From contig NZ_JBLWFS010000044.1 in assembly GCF_048323755.1 (NCBI RefSeq), positions 1-18,860 of the forward strand: a stretch of DNA of 18,860 bases. Direction: 5' to 3'. The notes beneath the pieces were generated by a model. The model made no database searches and had not been told where the DNA came from. It saw only the letters and a list, made by a program, of their open reading frames with translations. Shown in pieces: positions 5,927 to 13,314 of this stretch (positions are counted from its first letter, which is position 1; every line of letters starts with the position of its first letter). A program made the translations under genes and the position numbers. Origin of the DNA: Alkalihalobacterium sp048323755. Its GTDB lineage: Bacteria; Bacillota; Bacilli; Bacillales; Bacillaceae_F.

Positions 5927-6787
5927 GTGAAAAAGAACGTTGTGAAGTGGCTATTTATCATGGCTTTTCTATTCGGTGCTGTGCTGCAACCGATGGTGAG
6001 TTCTGCTGAAGAAAAACCAGCTGAAGATGTCAAACAAGAATGGTGGTTTAAGAAAGACAAAGATAATCCACGTGAAGTCGAAGGATTGCCTGATTTACAG
6101 GGAGGTGATGAGGAGGCGGTACGTGGGCCGATTTCCAATATTGTATTACAACAACGGTACCCAGATATCGTAATTTTACGTGGGCCCGATACAGTTAATC
6201 GAATTGCTTTAACCTTCGATGACGGTCCTGATCCACGTTATACTGAGGGAGTGCTAGATGCTTTAGCCCGGTATAATGTTCCGGCAACCTTTTTTGTAAT
6301 GGGGGCAAGAGCCGAAGCTTATCCAGATATCGTTAGACGAATGGTCAATGAAGGGCATATAGTAGGAAATCACAGCTATTGGCATCCTAATCTTGTTGAG
6401 GGTGATATGGCTACTTTAGAAAGAGAAGTCATGCAAACTGAAGAACTTCTGAATCAAATTATCGGCTACCGGACAAGCTTGTTTCGTGCACCATATGGTT
6501 TTTTAAATAATGAAGCTGTGGAAAAACTAGACGAATTAAATTATAACGTGATCGGCTGGTCGATTGACACACTTGATTGGAGAGAACCACCACCTGAAGA
6601 TATTGCATTTAGTGTGTTGAGTAACGCACATCCAGGTGCAATCGTACTTCTTCATGATGGAGCTGAGTGGGACGGCGATCGAACGAATACAGTTGAATCT
6701 TTGGATATCATGATTCCAGAACTTCAGGAATTAGGATTTGAGTTTGTGACAGTTCCTGAATTATTAAATATTCCTTATCAAAAGTAA
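5927..6787 (+). CDS. secreted polysaccharide deacetylase (NodB domain)
   Basis: 286 residues. GTG start with AAGGAG eight bases upstream. A signal peptide with hydrophobic core about 8-22 ends at VSSA, with cleavage likely near residue 27. An acidic linker is followed by a NodB homology domain (about 92-280) with all five motifs: TFDDGPD (catalytic Asp98, metal Asp99), HSYWH (metal His149 and His153), RAPYG (Arg187), the DTLDW segment (214-218) and LLHDG (His243). Such carbohydrate esterase family 4 enzymes remove N- or O-acetyl groups from peptidoglycan, chitin or other polysaccharides; the exact substrate is not readable here. It lacks extra wall-binding repeats and is a stand-alone gene between terminators. 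The signal and complete catalytic set make an active extracellular enzyme likely. Confidence 0.9.
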   Translation: MKKNVVKWLFIMAFLFGAVLQPMVSSAEEKPAEDVKQEWWFKKDKDNPREVEGLPDLQGGDEEAVRGPISNIVLQQRYPDIVILRGPDTVNRIALTFDDGPDPRYTEGVLDALARYNVPATFFVMGARAEAYPDIVRRMVNEGHIVGNHSYWHPNLVEGDMATLEREVMQTEELLNQIIGYRTSLFRAPYGFLNNEAVEKLDELNYNVIGWSIDTLDWREPPPEDIAFSVLSNAHPGAIVLLHDGAEWDGDRTNTVESLDIMIPELQELGFEFVTVPELLNIPYQK

Positions 6788-6812
6788 TGGACCCAATATA
6801 ATAATAGAAGTG

Positions 6813-6853
6813 AAAAGAGTACTTGTAAGATTTTTTCTTGCAGTGCTCTTTTT
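6813..6853 (+). terminator. intrinsic terminator after deacetylase gene
   Basis: A long stem from AAAAGAGTACTTGTAAGA (6813-6830) to the partner at 6836-6852, with one bulge and G-U pairs. The stem ends in TTTTT. Confidence 0.8.
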
Positions 6854-7076
6854 ACTTGGTATTTGATTTGGTACCGTTTTTTGTGCGCTAGTGTGCTATA
6901 GAGATGCTACTTGAAAATGTAGTTTTTGTGTTTAACGCATACCTGAACCAGAAGTAAAGAAGATCCATTGGTGACTGGTTGAATCAATTGATTCTTTTGA
7001 ATAGGGGTTAGGATTTTCTGACATGCTATAAAAGTAAAATTTACTGTTTCTTACATATTAAATAACTCAAATAAAT
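6854..7076. other. intergenic stretch upstream of SDR gene
   Basis: No coding frame and no RNA family recognised. The related B. subtilis general-stress dehydrogenases are sigma-B controlled, so I looked for a GTTT / GGGTAT pair and did not find a convincing one. No sigma-A promoter stands out either. Confidence 0.4.
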
Positions 7077-7092
7077 AAGGGAGTGTGTCTTC

Positions 7093-7962
7093 GTGTCATC
7101 ATCCAATCAACCTCATCAAACGTTTCCGCCACAACATCAAAATCAGCAGCCAGGTATAGAGTCACAAATGAATCCTCATCCGACAGATGAAAATTATAGT
7201 TATAAAGGTTCTGGAAAATTACAAGACAAAGTTGCTATTATTACGGGAGCTGACAGCGGGATTGGTCGTGCGGTCGCAATCGGATATGCAAAAGAAGGGG
7301 CAGATGTTGTTAATGTATATTTAAGCGAACATTCGGATGCAGAAGAAACGAAGAAACAAGTAGAAGAGGAAGGAAGACGTTGTATAAATATCGCTGGTGA
7401 TTTAGGAGATGAGAGTTTTTGCCAAGATGTGATTAAGCAAACAATTAGTGGTTTTAATAAATTAGATATTTTAGTCAATAATGCTGCTGAGCAACACCCG
7501 CAAACGGATTTTGAAAATATTACGAGTGAGCAGTTAGAGCGTACATTTCGAACAAATATGTTTTCATTTTTTTATTTAACTAGAGCGGCATTACCTCATT
7601 TGAAGTCTGGGAGCAGTATCATTAATACAACATCTGTTACAGCCTATAAAGGTCATGAAAAGTTGATTGACTATTCAGCAACTAAAGGGGCTATTGTTAC
7701 GTTTACACGATCGTTATCATTATCCCTTATTAAAAAGGGGATTCGAGTAAATGGCGTAGCGCCAGGGCCAATATGGACACCGCTTATTCCGTCAACATTT
7801 ACAGCGCAGGAAGTATCTGAGTTTGGAAGTACGACACCAATGCAGCGTGCAGGCCAACCCGTAGAACTCGCACCTGCTTATATTTATTTAGCGAGTGAAG
7901 ATTCTTCCTATATGTCAGGTCAAATTCTCCATCTAAACGGTGGAGTGATTGTCAACGGCTAA
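7093..7962 (+). CDS. short-chain dehydrogenase/reductase (YdaD/YhxC-like)
   Basis: 289 residues; GTG start preceded by AAGGGAG nine bases upstream. A polar, Gln/His/Pro-rich N-terminal extension (1-40) with MNPHP near 26-30 precedes the Rossmann domain. That extension is typical of the Bacillus YdaD/YhdF/YhxC group annotated as general stress or glucose-dehydrogenase-like proteins. The cofactor motif is TGADSGIG (51-58), then NNAA (129-132), catalytic Ser181, Tyr194 and Lys198 in the YSATK context, and PGPIWTPL after the active site. It is an NAD(P)-dependent oxidoreductase of the cytosol; the physiological substrate is unknown. Unlike many relatives it reads AEQHPQ after NNAA, the usual group signature. 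It is a monocistronic gene followed by an unusual palindromic hairpin. Confidence 0.9.
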   Translation: MSSSNQPHQTFPPQHQNQQPGIESQMNPHPTDENYSYKGSGKLQDKVAIITGADSGIGRAVAIGYAKEGADVVNVYLSEHSDAEETKKQVEEEGRRCINIAGDLGDESFCQDVIKQTISGFNKLDILVNNAAEQHPQTDFENITSEQLERTFRTNMFSFFYLTRAALPHLKSGSSIINTTSVTAYKGHEKLIDYSATKGAIVTFTRSLSLSLIKKGIRVNGVAPGPIWTPLIPSTFTAQEVSEFGSTTPMQRAGQPVELAPAYIYLASEDSSYMSGQILHLNGGVIVNG

Positions 7963-7988
7963 AAGAAGCGTAAAGAAAGAGTAAAAAA

Positions 7989-8040
7989 GAGGTAGCAGGC
8001 ACCTTTACTTCAGCACAGTGGTAAAGGTGCCTGCTACCTC
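7989..8040. repeat. perfect 20-bp palindromic hairpin, REP-like
   Basis: The left arm at 7989-8008 (GAGGTAGCAGGCACCTTTAC) is exactly complementary to the right arm at 8021-8040, with a 12-base loop. A-rich DNA precedes it (AAAAAAGA), so a T-run exists only on the minus-strand side; on the plus strand AAAATATTTC follows. It may still stop transcription from the upstream dehydrogenase gene, but exact complementarity and wrong-way polarity suggest a dispersed palindromic repeat. From memory, GGTGCCTG-type hairpins recur in Bacillus intergenic regions; that needs a genome search. Confidence 0.6.
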
Positions 8041-8058
8041 AAAATATTTCTTATACTC

Positions 8059-8087
8059 TTGAAAAGTCAAAGAAGGTCAGTTATAAT
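8059..8087 (+). promoter_or_regulatory. sigma-A promoter of clpE
   Basis: TTGAAA (8059-8064), 17-base spacer, TATAAT (8082-8087). The spacer is almost entirely filled by the first CtsR operator, the expected geometry for repression. The predicted start is near 8094. Confidence 0.8.
8065..8081 (+). promoter_or_regulatory. CtsR operator 1
   Basis: AGTCAAAGAAGGTCAGT matches the CtsR heptad repeat RGTCAAANANRGTCAAA except for the last two bases. It lies between the -35 and -10 elements. Confidence 0.8.
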
Positions 8088-8107
8088 TAAATTACAATAT
8101 ATAAATG

Positions 8108-8133
8108 AGATCCCGCAATTTGTTGGGATTTTT
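8108..8133 (+). terminator. terminator-like hairpin inside clpE leader
   Basis: AGATCCC (8108-8114) pairs with GGGATTT (8125-8131), seven pairs with one G-U, running into TTTTT. It is small, but it lies downstream of the clpE promoter and upstream of the gene, so it may act as an attenuator, or may be leaky or irrelevant. Confidence 0.35.
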
Positions 8134-8145
8134 ATTTATATAAAA

Positions 8146-8162
8146 GGTCAAAGATAGTCAAA
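8146..8162 (+). promoter_or_regulatory. CtsR operator 2
   Basis: GGTCAAAGATAGTCAAA is a perfect match to RGTCAAANANRGTCAAA. It sits about 50 bases after the predicted transcription start and about 20 before the clpE start codon, where bound CtsR would block elongation or a second promoter. Confidence 0.88.
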
Positions 8163-8183
8163 ATTAAAGAGGGGGTAGGTTGA

Positions 8184-10328
8184 ATGATGTTATGTCAAAA
8201 ATGTAATGCAAAACAAGCAAACGTAAAAATGAATGTTATGTTAAATGAGCAACATAATCAGATTCATTTATGTTCTAGTTGTTACAGTGAAGCCTACCAA
8301 TCTTTAGGTTCAGGCCACTTTAACTTAAATCATTATTTTGGCGATTTCTTTAATTCCTTTCAATCTTCTCAGCACATGCCAAATGATGAGCATCATCAGA
8401 CGTTTAAGCAAATGCCTCCAAAACAGGGAGCAGGAAATGGTTTCTTAGACCAACACGGCCGTAACTTAACAAGAGAAGCAAGAGATGGTCGTATTGATGC
8501 GGTGATTGGACGTGACAAAGAAATTGAGCGAACGATTGAAATTTTAAATCGTCGTAACAAAAATAATCCTGTATTAATTGGTGAAGCAGGGGTTGGGAAA
8601 ACAGCAATTGTTGAGGGCTTTGCTTTAAAAATTGTGAATGGTCAAGTTCCTGCTAAGTTAAAAAATAAAGAAGTTTACACGTTAGACATTAATTCCCTAG
8701 TTGCTGGTACAAGTTATCGCGGACAATTCGAAGAAAAAATGCAAGAACTCATTACTGAATTACAGCATCGAGAAGATGTCATCCTATTCATTGATGAGCT
8801 TCACATGATGGTAGGTGCAGGAAGTTCTGCAGAAGGTTCAATGGATGCGGGGAACATTTTAAAACCGGCACTTGCACGAGGTGACATGCAAATCATTGGT
8901 GCAACAACGCTTAAAGAATATCGAATGATTGAGAAGGATCAAGCGTTAGAGCGTCGTTTCCAACCTGTCATCGTAAAAGAGCCGACAGAAGAAGAAGCCT
9001 TTGAAATCTTAAAAGGCATTCGACCAGCCTATGAAGTCTATCACAATGTAAAATATTCAGATGACGTACTAAAAGCTTGCGTCACTCTTTCAAAGCGTTA
9101 CATTCAAGATCGTTTTTTACCAGATAAAGCAATCGATTTACTAGATGAAGCAGGTTCAAAACTAAATCTATCACAAGTTGGACCGGATACAGAAAACTTA
9201 GAAAAACGATTAAAAGAAATCGATAGAGAAAAACAAATTGCAGCACAACAAGAACAATATGAAAAAGCAGCAAACCTACGTAAAGAAGAGCTAGAAATTA
9301 AAGAGAGACTAGAAAACGAGCAACCGAATGAACAAACAACGGAAGTGACAGTAGAGCACATTCAAGCCATTATTGAAGCAAGTACAGGTATCCCGGTTAG
9401 AAAGCTTCAAAAAGATGAGCAATCAAAAATGAAAGACTTACCAAACAGACTTGCTCACAAAGTAATCGGTCAAGAAAAAGCAATTGAACAAGTAGCCAAT
9501 GCAGTAATGAGAGCACGAGTAGGGTTAAAACCAAAACACCGTCCAACTGCATCCTTCTTATTTGTTGGGCCGACGGGTACTGGAAAAACAGAACTAACAA
9601 AAACATTAGCGGAAGAGTTGTTTGGTAGCAAAGACTCGATGATTCGTTTAGATATGAGTGAGTATATGGAAAAACACTCTGTTTCAAGGCTTATCGGTTC
9701 TCCACCGGGTTATGTTGGACACGATGAAGCAGGGCAATTGACAGAACAAGTTCGTCGAAGCCCATATTCAATTGTATTACTAGACGAAATTGAAAAAGCA
9801 CACCCTGATGTGATGAATGTTTTCCTACAAATTATGGAAGACGGTCGTTTAACAGATAGTCAAGGAAGAGTCGTTAATTTTAATGAAACGGTTATTATTA
9901 TGACATCAAATGCAGGAGTGACAGATAAGAAAAAGCCAGCAATTGGGTTTGGGGCTTCCCAAACTTTAGAAGAGACAATGGTACAGTTAGAAACTTTAAA
10001 GAATTACTTTAAACCCGAGTTTCTAAATCGCATTGACTCTATTATTGAATTTGCGCACTTAACAAAAGAAGACTTAATTAAAATTGTCGACATTATGTTG
10101 AAAGAACTAATGGCAACATTGAACGAACAAAGTGTTTTTATTGAAGTTACGAAAGAGGCCAAAGAAAGAATTGCTGAAGTAGGATACCACCCGGAATTTG
10201 GTGCTAGACCGTTACGTCGCGTTATTCAAGACCACATTGAAAATAAAATTACGGCGTTAATGATTGAGAAAGAAAAAGTAGATCAAATCAATGTGTCGGT
10301 CGAAGGAAACGAATTAAAAGTAAAGTAA
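8184..10328 (+). CDS. clpE: ATP-dependent Clp protease ATP-binding subunit ClpE
   Basis: 714 residues, close to the roughly 700 of B. subtilis ClpE. The N-terminus carries the ClpE-specific zinc finger (Cys4, Cys7, Cys30, Cys33). The first AAA module has Walker A GEAGVGKT (133-140) and Walker B LFIDELH; a short UVR-type coiled coil lies about 336-375; the second AAA module has GPTGTGKT (462-469), VLLDEIEKAH and the sensor-2 motif GARPLRR (673-679). It is a hexameric unfoldase that hands heat-damaged proteins to ClpP and helps destabilise CtsR. Two ATGs are adjacent (8184 and 8187); GAGGGGG eight bases upstream slightly favours the first. CtsR operators 1 and 2 show control by the class III heat-shock repressor. 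It is a single gene, as in B. subtilis, closed by a strong terminator. Confidence 0.97.
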   Translation: MMLCQKCNAKQANVKMNVMLNEQHNQIHLCSSCYSEAYQSLGSGHFNLNHYFGDFFNSFQSSQHMPNDEHHQTFKQMPPKQGAGNGFLDQHGRNLTREARDGRIDAVIGRDKEIERTIEILNRRNKNNPVLIGEAGVGKTAIVEGFALKIVNGQVPAKLKNKEVYTLDINSLVAGTSYRGQFEEKMQELITELQHREDVILFIDELHMMVGAGSSAEGSMDAGNILKPALARGDMQIIGATTLKEYRMIEKDQALERRFQPVIVKEPTEEEAFEILKGIRPAYEVYHNVKYSDDVLKACVTLSKRYIQDRFLPDKAIDLLDEAGSKLNLSQVGPDTENLEKRLKEIDREKQIAAQQEQYEKAANLRKEELEIKERLENEQPNEQTTEVTVEHIQAIIEASTGIPVRKLQKDEQSKMKDLPNRLAHKVIGQEKAIEQVANAVMRARVGLKPKHRPTASFLFVGPTGTGKTELTKTLAEELFGSKDSMIRLDMSEYMEKHSVSRLIGSPPGYVGHDEAGQLTEQVRRSPYSIVLLDEIEKAHPDVMNVFLQIMEDGRLTDSQGRVVNFNETVIIMTSNAGVTDKKKPAIGFGASQTLEETMVQLETLKNYFKPEFLNRIDSIIEFAHLTKEDLIKIVDIMLKELMATLNEQSVFIEVTKEAKERIAEVGYHPEFGARPLRRVIQDHIENKITALMIEKEKVDQINVSVEGNELKVK

Positions 10329-10334
10329 TAGTTG

Positions 10335-10365
10335 AAAGAGGCTGCTTGGTCAGCCTCTTTTTTTT
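10335..10365 (+). terminator. intrinsic terminator after clpE
   Basis: Ten-bp stem AAAGAGGCTG (10335-10344) / CAGCCTCTTT (10351-10360) with a T-run to 10365. Confidence 0.9.
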
Positions 10366-10447
10366 GCTCTGGTTAATAGCAGGCAGAAAACTAGAAATTA
10401 TCATATAGAACGTGTAAAATGACAAAATGATATTTAGAGGTACTAAA

Positions 10448-10476
10448 TAGATACTTCCGTACTTACTACATATAAT
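10448..10476 (+). promoter_or_regulatory. sigma-A promoter candidate for LLM oxidoreductase
   Basis: TAGATA (10448-10453), 17-base spacer, TATAAT (10471-10476), ending 31 bases before the chosen start codon. The -10 is perfect; the -35 matches four of six. Confidence 0.5.
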
Positions 10477-10507
10477 AAGTTCTAGAATACATAAGAGGGT
10501 GAATAGA

Positions 10508-11524
10508 ATGACTCAAAAACAAATTCACGATATAAAATTTTCTGTTTTAGACCTTGCGCCAATCGTTCAAGGCGGTTCGGCTGCTGACTCTTTTAAAAAC
10601 AGTTTAGATCTTGCCCGACATGCTGAAAAGTGGGGATACCATCGAGTTTGGGTTGCCGAGCACCATAATATGCCTGGCATTGCAAGTTCAGCAACATCTG
10701 TCTTAATCGGATACATCGCTGGTGGAACAACGAAAATTCGAGTGGGTTCAGGCGGCATCATGTTACCAAATCATGCTCCATTAGTAATTGCTGAACAATT
10801 TGGGACGCTTGAATCTGTGTATCCGGGACGAATTGATCTTGGGCTGGGACGTGCACCAGGCAGTGATCAGTATACGGCCCATGCCCTACGAAGAGATTTA
10901 CGGAGCGGACATGACTTTCCGGATCAGTTAGCAGAACTACGCTCTTATTTTGACCCTGATCCTACAAGCCATAATCCACGGGTTCGAGCTTATCCTGGAG
11001 AAGGATTACAGATCCCCATTTGGCTTCTAGGTTCTAGTGGCTTTAGTGCACAATTAGCAGGAAAGCTTGGATTGCCTTTTGCTTTTGCTAGTCATTTTTC
11101 ACCAGAGTATACGGTCCCTGCTCTTAACTTATACCGCCAAAGCTTCCAACCATCCGAAGTAATGCAAAAGCCGTATGCTATGGTAGGAGTAAATGTCATT
11201 GCTGCAGATACAGATGAAAAAGCACAGTGGCTTTCAACATCCCATCAACAAGCGTTTTTAAGTCTTATAAGAAATCAGCCAAGCCAATTGCAACCACCAA
11301 TAGAGTCGATGGAACATTTATGGACGAGTATTGAAAAGGATGCTATTAAAAAACAGTTAGGGTCTTCTGTTATTGGAAGTCCGGAAACAGTAAAAGAAAA
11401 ACTCCAGGATTTCCTAAATGAAACCCAAGCCGATGAAATGATTATTAATAGTCATATCTATGACCACAATGAGCGATTACGCTCTTATGAAATAGTTCAA
11501 GAAGTAGCAATAAAAACAAGATAA
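10508..11524 (+). CDS. LLM-class flavin-dependent oxidoreductase (luciferase-like, group 1)
   Basis: 338 residues of the bacterial-luciferase-like TIM-barrel family, subgroup often called luciferase family oxidoreductase group 1. Diagnostic segments are FSVLDLAP (11-18), WVAEHHNMPGIASSA (48-62), VGSGGIMLPNHAPLVIAEQF (79-98) and the following PGRIDLGLGRAPGSD. They shape the FMN/F420 pocket; Bacillus members are expected to use FMN and NAD(P)H. The natural substrate is unknown. I chose ATG 10508 because the AGAGGG ribosome binding site lies just before it; an in-frame GTG at 10499 overlaps that site. The gene stands alone, with its own promoter and terminator and no adjacent flavin reductase. 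Confidence 0.88.
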   Translation: MTQKQIHDIKFSVLDLAPIVQGGSAADSFKNSLDLARHAEKWGYHRVWVAEHHNMPGIASSATSVLIGYIAGGTTKIRVGSGGIMLPNHAPLVIAEQFGTLESVYPGRIDLGLGRAPGSDQYTAHALRRDLRSGHDFPDQLAELRSYFDPDPTSHNPRVRAYPGEGLQIPIWLLGSSGFSAQLAGKLGLPFAFASHFSPEYTVPALNLYRQSFQPSEVMQKPYAMVGVNVIAADTDEKAQWLSTSHQQAFLSLIRNQPSQLQPPIESMEHLWTSIEKDAIKKQLGSSVIGSPETVKEKLQDFLNETQADEMIINSHIYDHNERLRSYEIVQEVAIKTR

Positions 11525-11551
11525 TTTAACTTTAGTCAGCCATCTCAAACT

Positions 11552-11590
11552 AAAAAGGATGTAAAATTACTAGATTTTACATCCTTTTTT
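11552..11590 (+). terminator. intrinsic terminator after LLM oxidoreductase gene
   Basis: Fifteen to sixteen paired bases from AAAAAGGATGTAAAA (11552-11566) to TTTTACATCCTTTTT (11575-11589), ending in T. Confidence 0.9.
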
Positions 11591-11745
11591 AAGATAGTAA
11601 GACTACTCTTTTATTAAGTGACATTTCTAACGTAATACACAACTGCCTTCGGTTTTATCTCCTCCTAATCATAAAGTTCCTACGGAAAATTAACTACCTT
11701 TCTAAGTGTTGTGGAATTCCTTTATACATAATTTAACAGAATATA

Positions 11746-11774
11746 TTGAAATATTAAAATAAATAGTTTATGAT
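11746..11774 (+). promoter_or_regulatory. sigma-A promoter of hydroxy-acid oxidase gene
   Basis: TTGAAA (11746-11751), 17-base spacer, TATGAT (11769-11774), five of six matches in each element. It predicts a start near 11781 and a leader of about 145 bases. The stretch 11591-11745 before it holds no gene or motif I can support. Confidence 0.65.
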
Positions 11775-11781
11775 ACTTTTA

Positions 11782-11801
11782 AATACTAACTAGTCAGTAT
11801 T
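11782..11801. promoter_or_regulatory. TetR-type palindromic operator
   Basis: AATACTAACTAGTCAGTATT is a 20-bp palindrome with a single mismatched pair (nine of ten pairs). It lies right at the predicted transcription start. The core ACTnACTAGTnAGT resembles operators bound by TetR/AcrR-family repressors in Bacillus. No TetR gene is within the window, so the repressor would be encoded elsewhere. Confidence 0.6.
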
Positions 11802-11924
11802 CTTAGTAAATGAAGCAGCTGTCCTATAGTAATAGATAACATCTTGGTCTATTCATACTAATCATTAACAATAAACGAACTCTCTGACTTGGAAGTGAAT
11901 TTCAATCATTGGAGGTAGTTACAT

Positions 11925-13118
11925 ATGAGTGGTTATGGAGATTTAGTTCAATTTCAGGTATATTCACCCGAAACAGCCAAGGAAAATCAAAAATTTCCAG
12001 TTGCATTTGAAGAGTGGGAAAGATTAGCTCGTGAAACATTAGAAGATGGCCCTTATTGGTATGTTGCTGGCGGGGCTGGAAGTGGATCAACAATGGAAGC
12101 CAATCGTGAAGCAATTGATCGTATTAAAATTCAACAGCGAATGTTTTGTGATGTGGAAGAGCGAGATTTATCAGTTTCTTTGTTTGGACAAACCTATCAT
12201 TCTCCTATTCTATTAGCCCCAATTGGTGTTCAATCGATTATTCATGAAGAAGGGGAGCTTGGCTCGGCTAAAGCTGCTGCTGAAATGGGTATACCGTACA
12301 TAGCGAGTACAGCGTCATCGTTCTCGATGGAGGAGATTGCAAATGTAATGGGCGATGCACCGCGTTGGTACCAACTCTATTGGGGAAAGGACCAAGATGT
12401 AACAGCAAGTATGCTGAGACGTGCTGAAGAAAGCGGCTATTCCGCACTTGTAGTGACACTTGATACACCAATGTTAGGCTGGAGAGAAAAAGATTTAAGA
12501 AATGCTTACTTACCATTTATTAATGGCATCGGGATTGCTAACTATTTATCTGATCCGGCTTTTTGTTCAAAGCTTGAGAAATCCCCACGAGAAGATATCC
12601 GTTCAGCTATCCAATACTTTTTTAGTATCTACTCAAATGCTAGTTTAACATGGAAAGATCTTGCTTTTTTACGTGAACATACAAAGTTGCCGATTTTGTT
12701 AAAGGGAATTGTACATCGTGAAGATGCAGAACTAGCATTACAACATGGTGTAGATGGTATTATTGTCTCGAATCATGGTGGTCGCCAAGTGGATGGAGCG
12801 ATCGGTGCTTTGGAAGCGCTTCCAGAGGTGTGTGACGTAGTTCAAGGGAAAATTCCTGTTTTATTTGATAGTGGGATACGTCGCGGGTCTGATGTCATAA
12901 AAGCTCTTTCGTTAGGGGCAACTTCCGTATTATTAGGACGTCCGTATGTTTACGGATTAGCTGCCGGTGGAGAAGAAGGAGTGAAACGTGTCATCCGTAA
13001 TATGATTGCGGAAATTGACTTAACACTGGCTCTTTCTGGAAGAAAAGCAATCAAAGACCTTGATCGATCGTTATTAGCCTCTAGTAGTCATGAGTCGCTG
13101 TTTATAGGAAATAAATAA
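11925..13118 (+). CDS. FMN-dependent alpha-hydroxy-acid oxidase (lactate 2-monooxygenase-like)
   Basis: 397 residues, a TIM-barrel flavoenzyme of the glycolate oxidase / lactate oxidase family. By alignment in mind to spinach glycolate oxidase, the active-site set is complete: Tyr46 (YVAGGAG), Tyr152 (YQLYW), Asp180 (TLDTP), Lys260 (LLKGI), His284 and Arg287 (SNHGGRQ), with the phosphate-binding DSGIRRGSDV and LGRPY. Segments such as YVAGGAGSGSTMEAN and TLDTPMLGWREKDL look closer to mycobacterial lactate 2-monooxygenase than to (S)-lactate dehydrogenase. The likely reaction is oxidation of lactate or a similar 2-hydroxy acid with O2, giving a 2-oxo acid plus H2O2 or the decarboxylated acid. 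It is cytosolic. GGAGG nine bases upstream sets the start. Regulation appears to be by a TetR-type repressor. Confidence 0.88.
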   Translation: MSGYGDLVQFQVYSPETAKENQKFPVAFEEWERLARETLEDGPYWYVAGGAGSGSTMEANREAIDRIKIQQRMFCDVEERDLSVSLFGQTYHSPILLAPIGVQSIIHEEGELGSAKAAAEMGIPYIASTASSFSMEEIANVMGDAPRWYQLYWGKDQDVTASMLRRAEESGYSALVVTLDTPMLGWREKDLRNAYLPFINGIGIANYLSDPAFCSKLEKSPREDIRSAIQYFFSIYSNASLTWKDLAFLREHTKLPILLKGIVHREDAELALQHGVDGIIVSNHGGRQVDGAIGALEALPEVCDVVQGKIPVLFDSGIRRGSDVIKALSLGATSVLLGRPYVYGLAAGGEEGVKRVIRNMIAEIDLTLALSGRKAIKDLDRSLLASSSHESLFIGNK

Positions 13119-13126
13119 TAATTAAA

Positions 13127-13170
13127 AAACGATCAGCTAGTAAAATCTTACTGCTGATCGTTTATTTATT
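13127..13170 (+). terminator. intrinsic terminator after hydroxy-acid oxidase gene
   Basis: AAACGATCAGC (13127-13137) pairs with GCTGATCGTTT (13153-13163), with an inner AGTAA/TTACT stem. TTTATTTATT follows; the A-run in front means it may also work for the converging minus-strand gene. Confidence 0.8.
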
Positions 13171-13314
13171 GTAATTGTTAAGTTCGGCGAATCCTTCAAT
13201 CAATAGTACTGTGGGTAATAAAATATAGCCATTCTATCTTCCTTAAAGAACCAGTATTAATCCTAAACTATTTTGACATTATAATTAGAATAAAAAAAGT
13301 AAAAATAGGAAAAC

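Noticed and set aside
6854..7076. Sigma-B promoter for the short-chain dehydrogenase
   Set aside because: No GTTT / GGGTAT pair at correct spacing.
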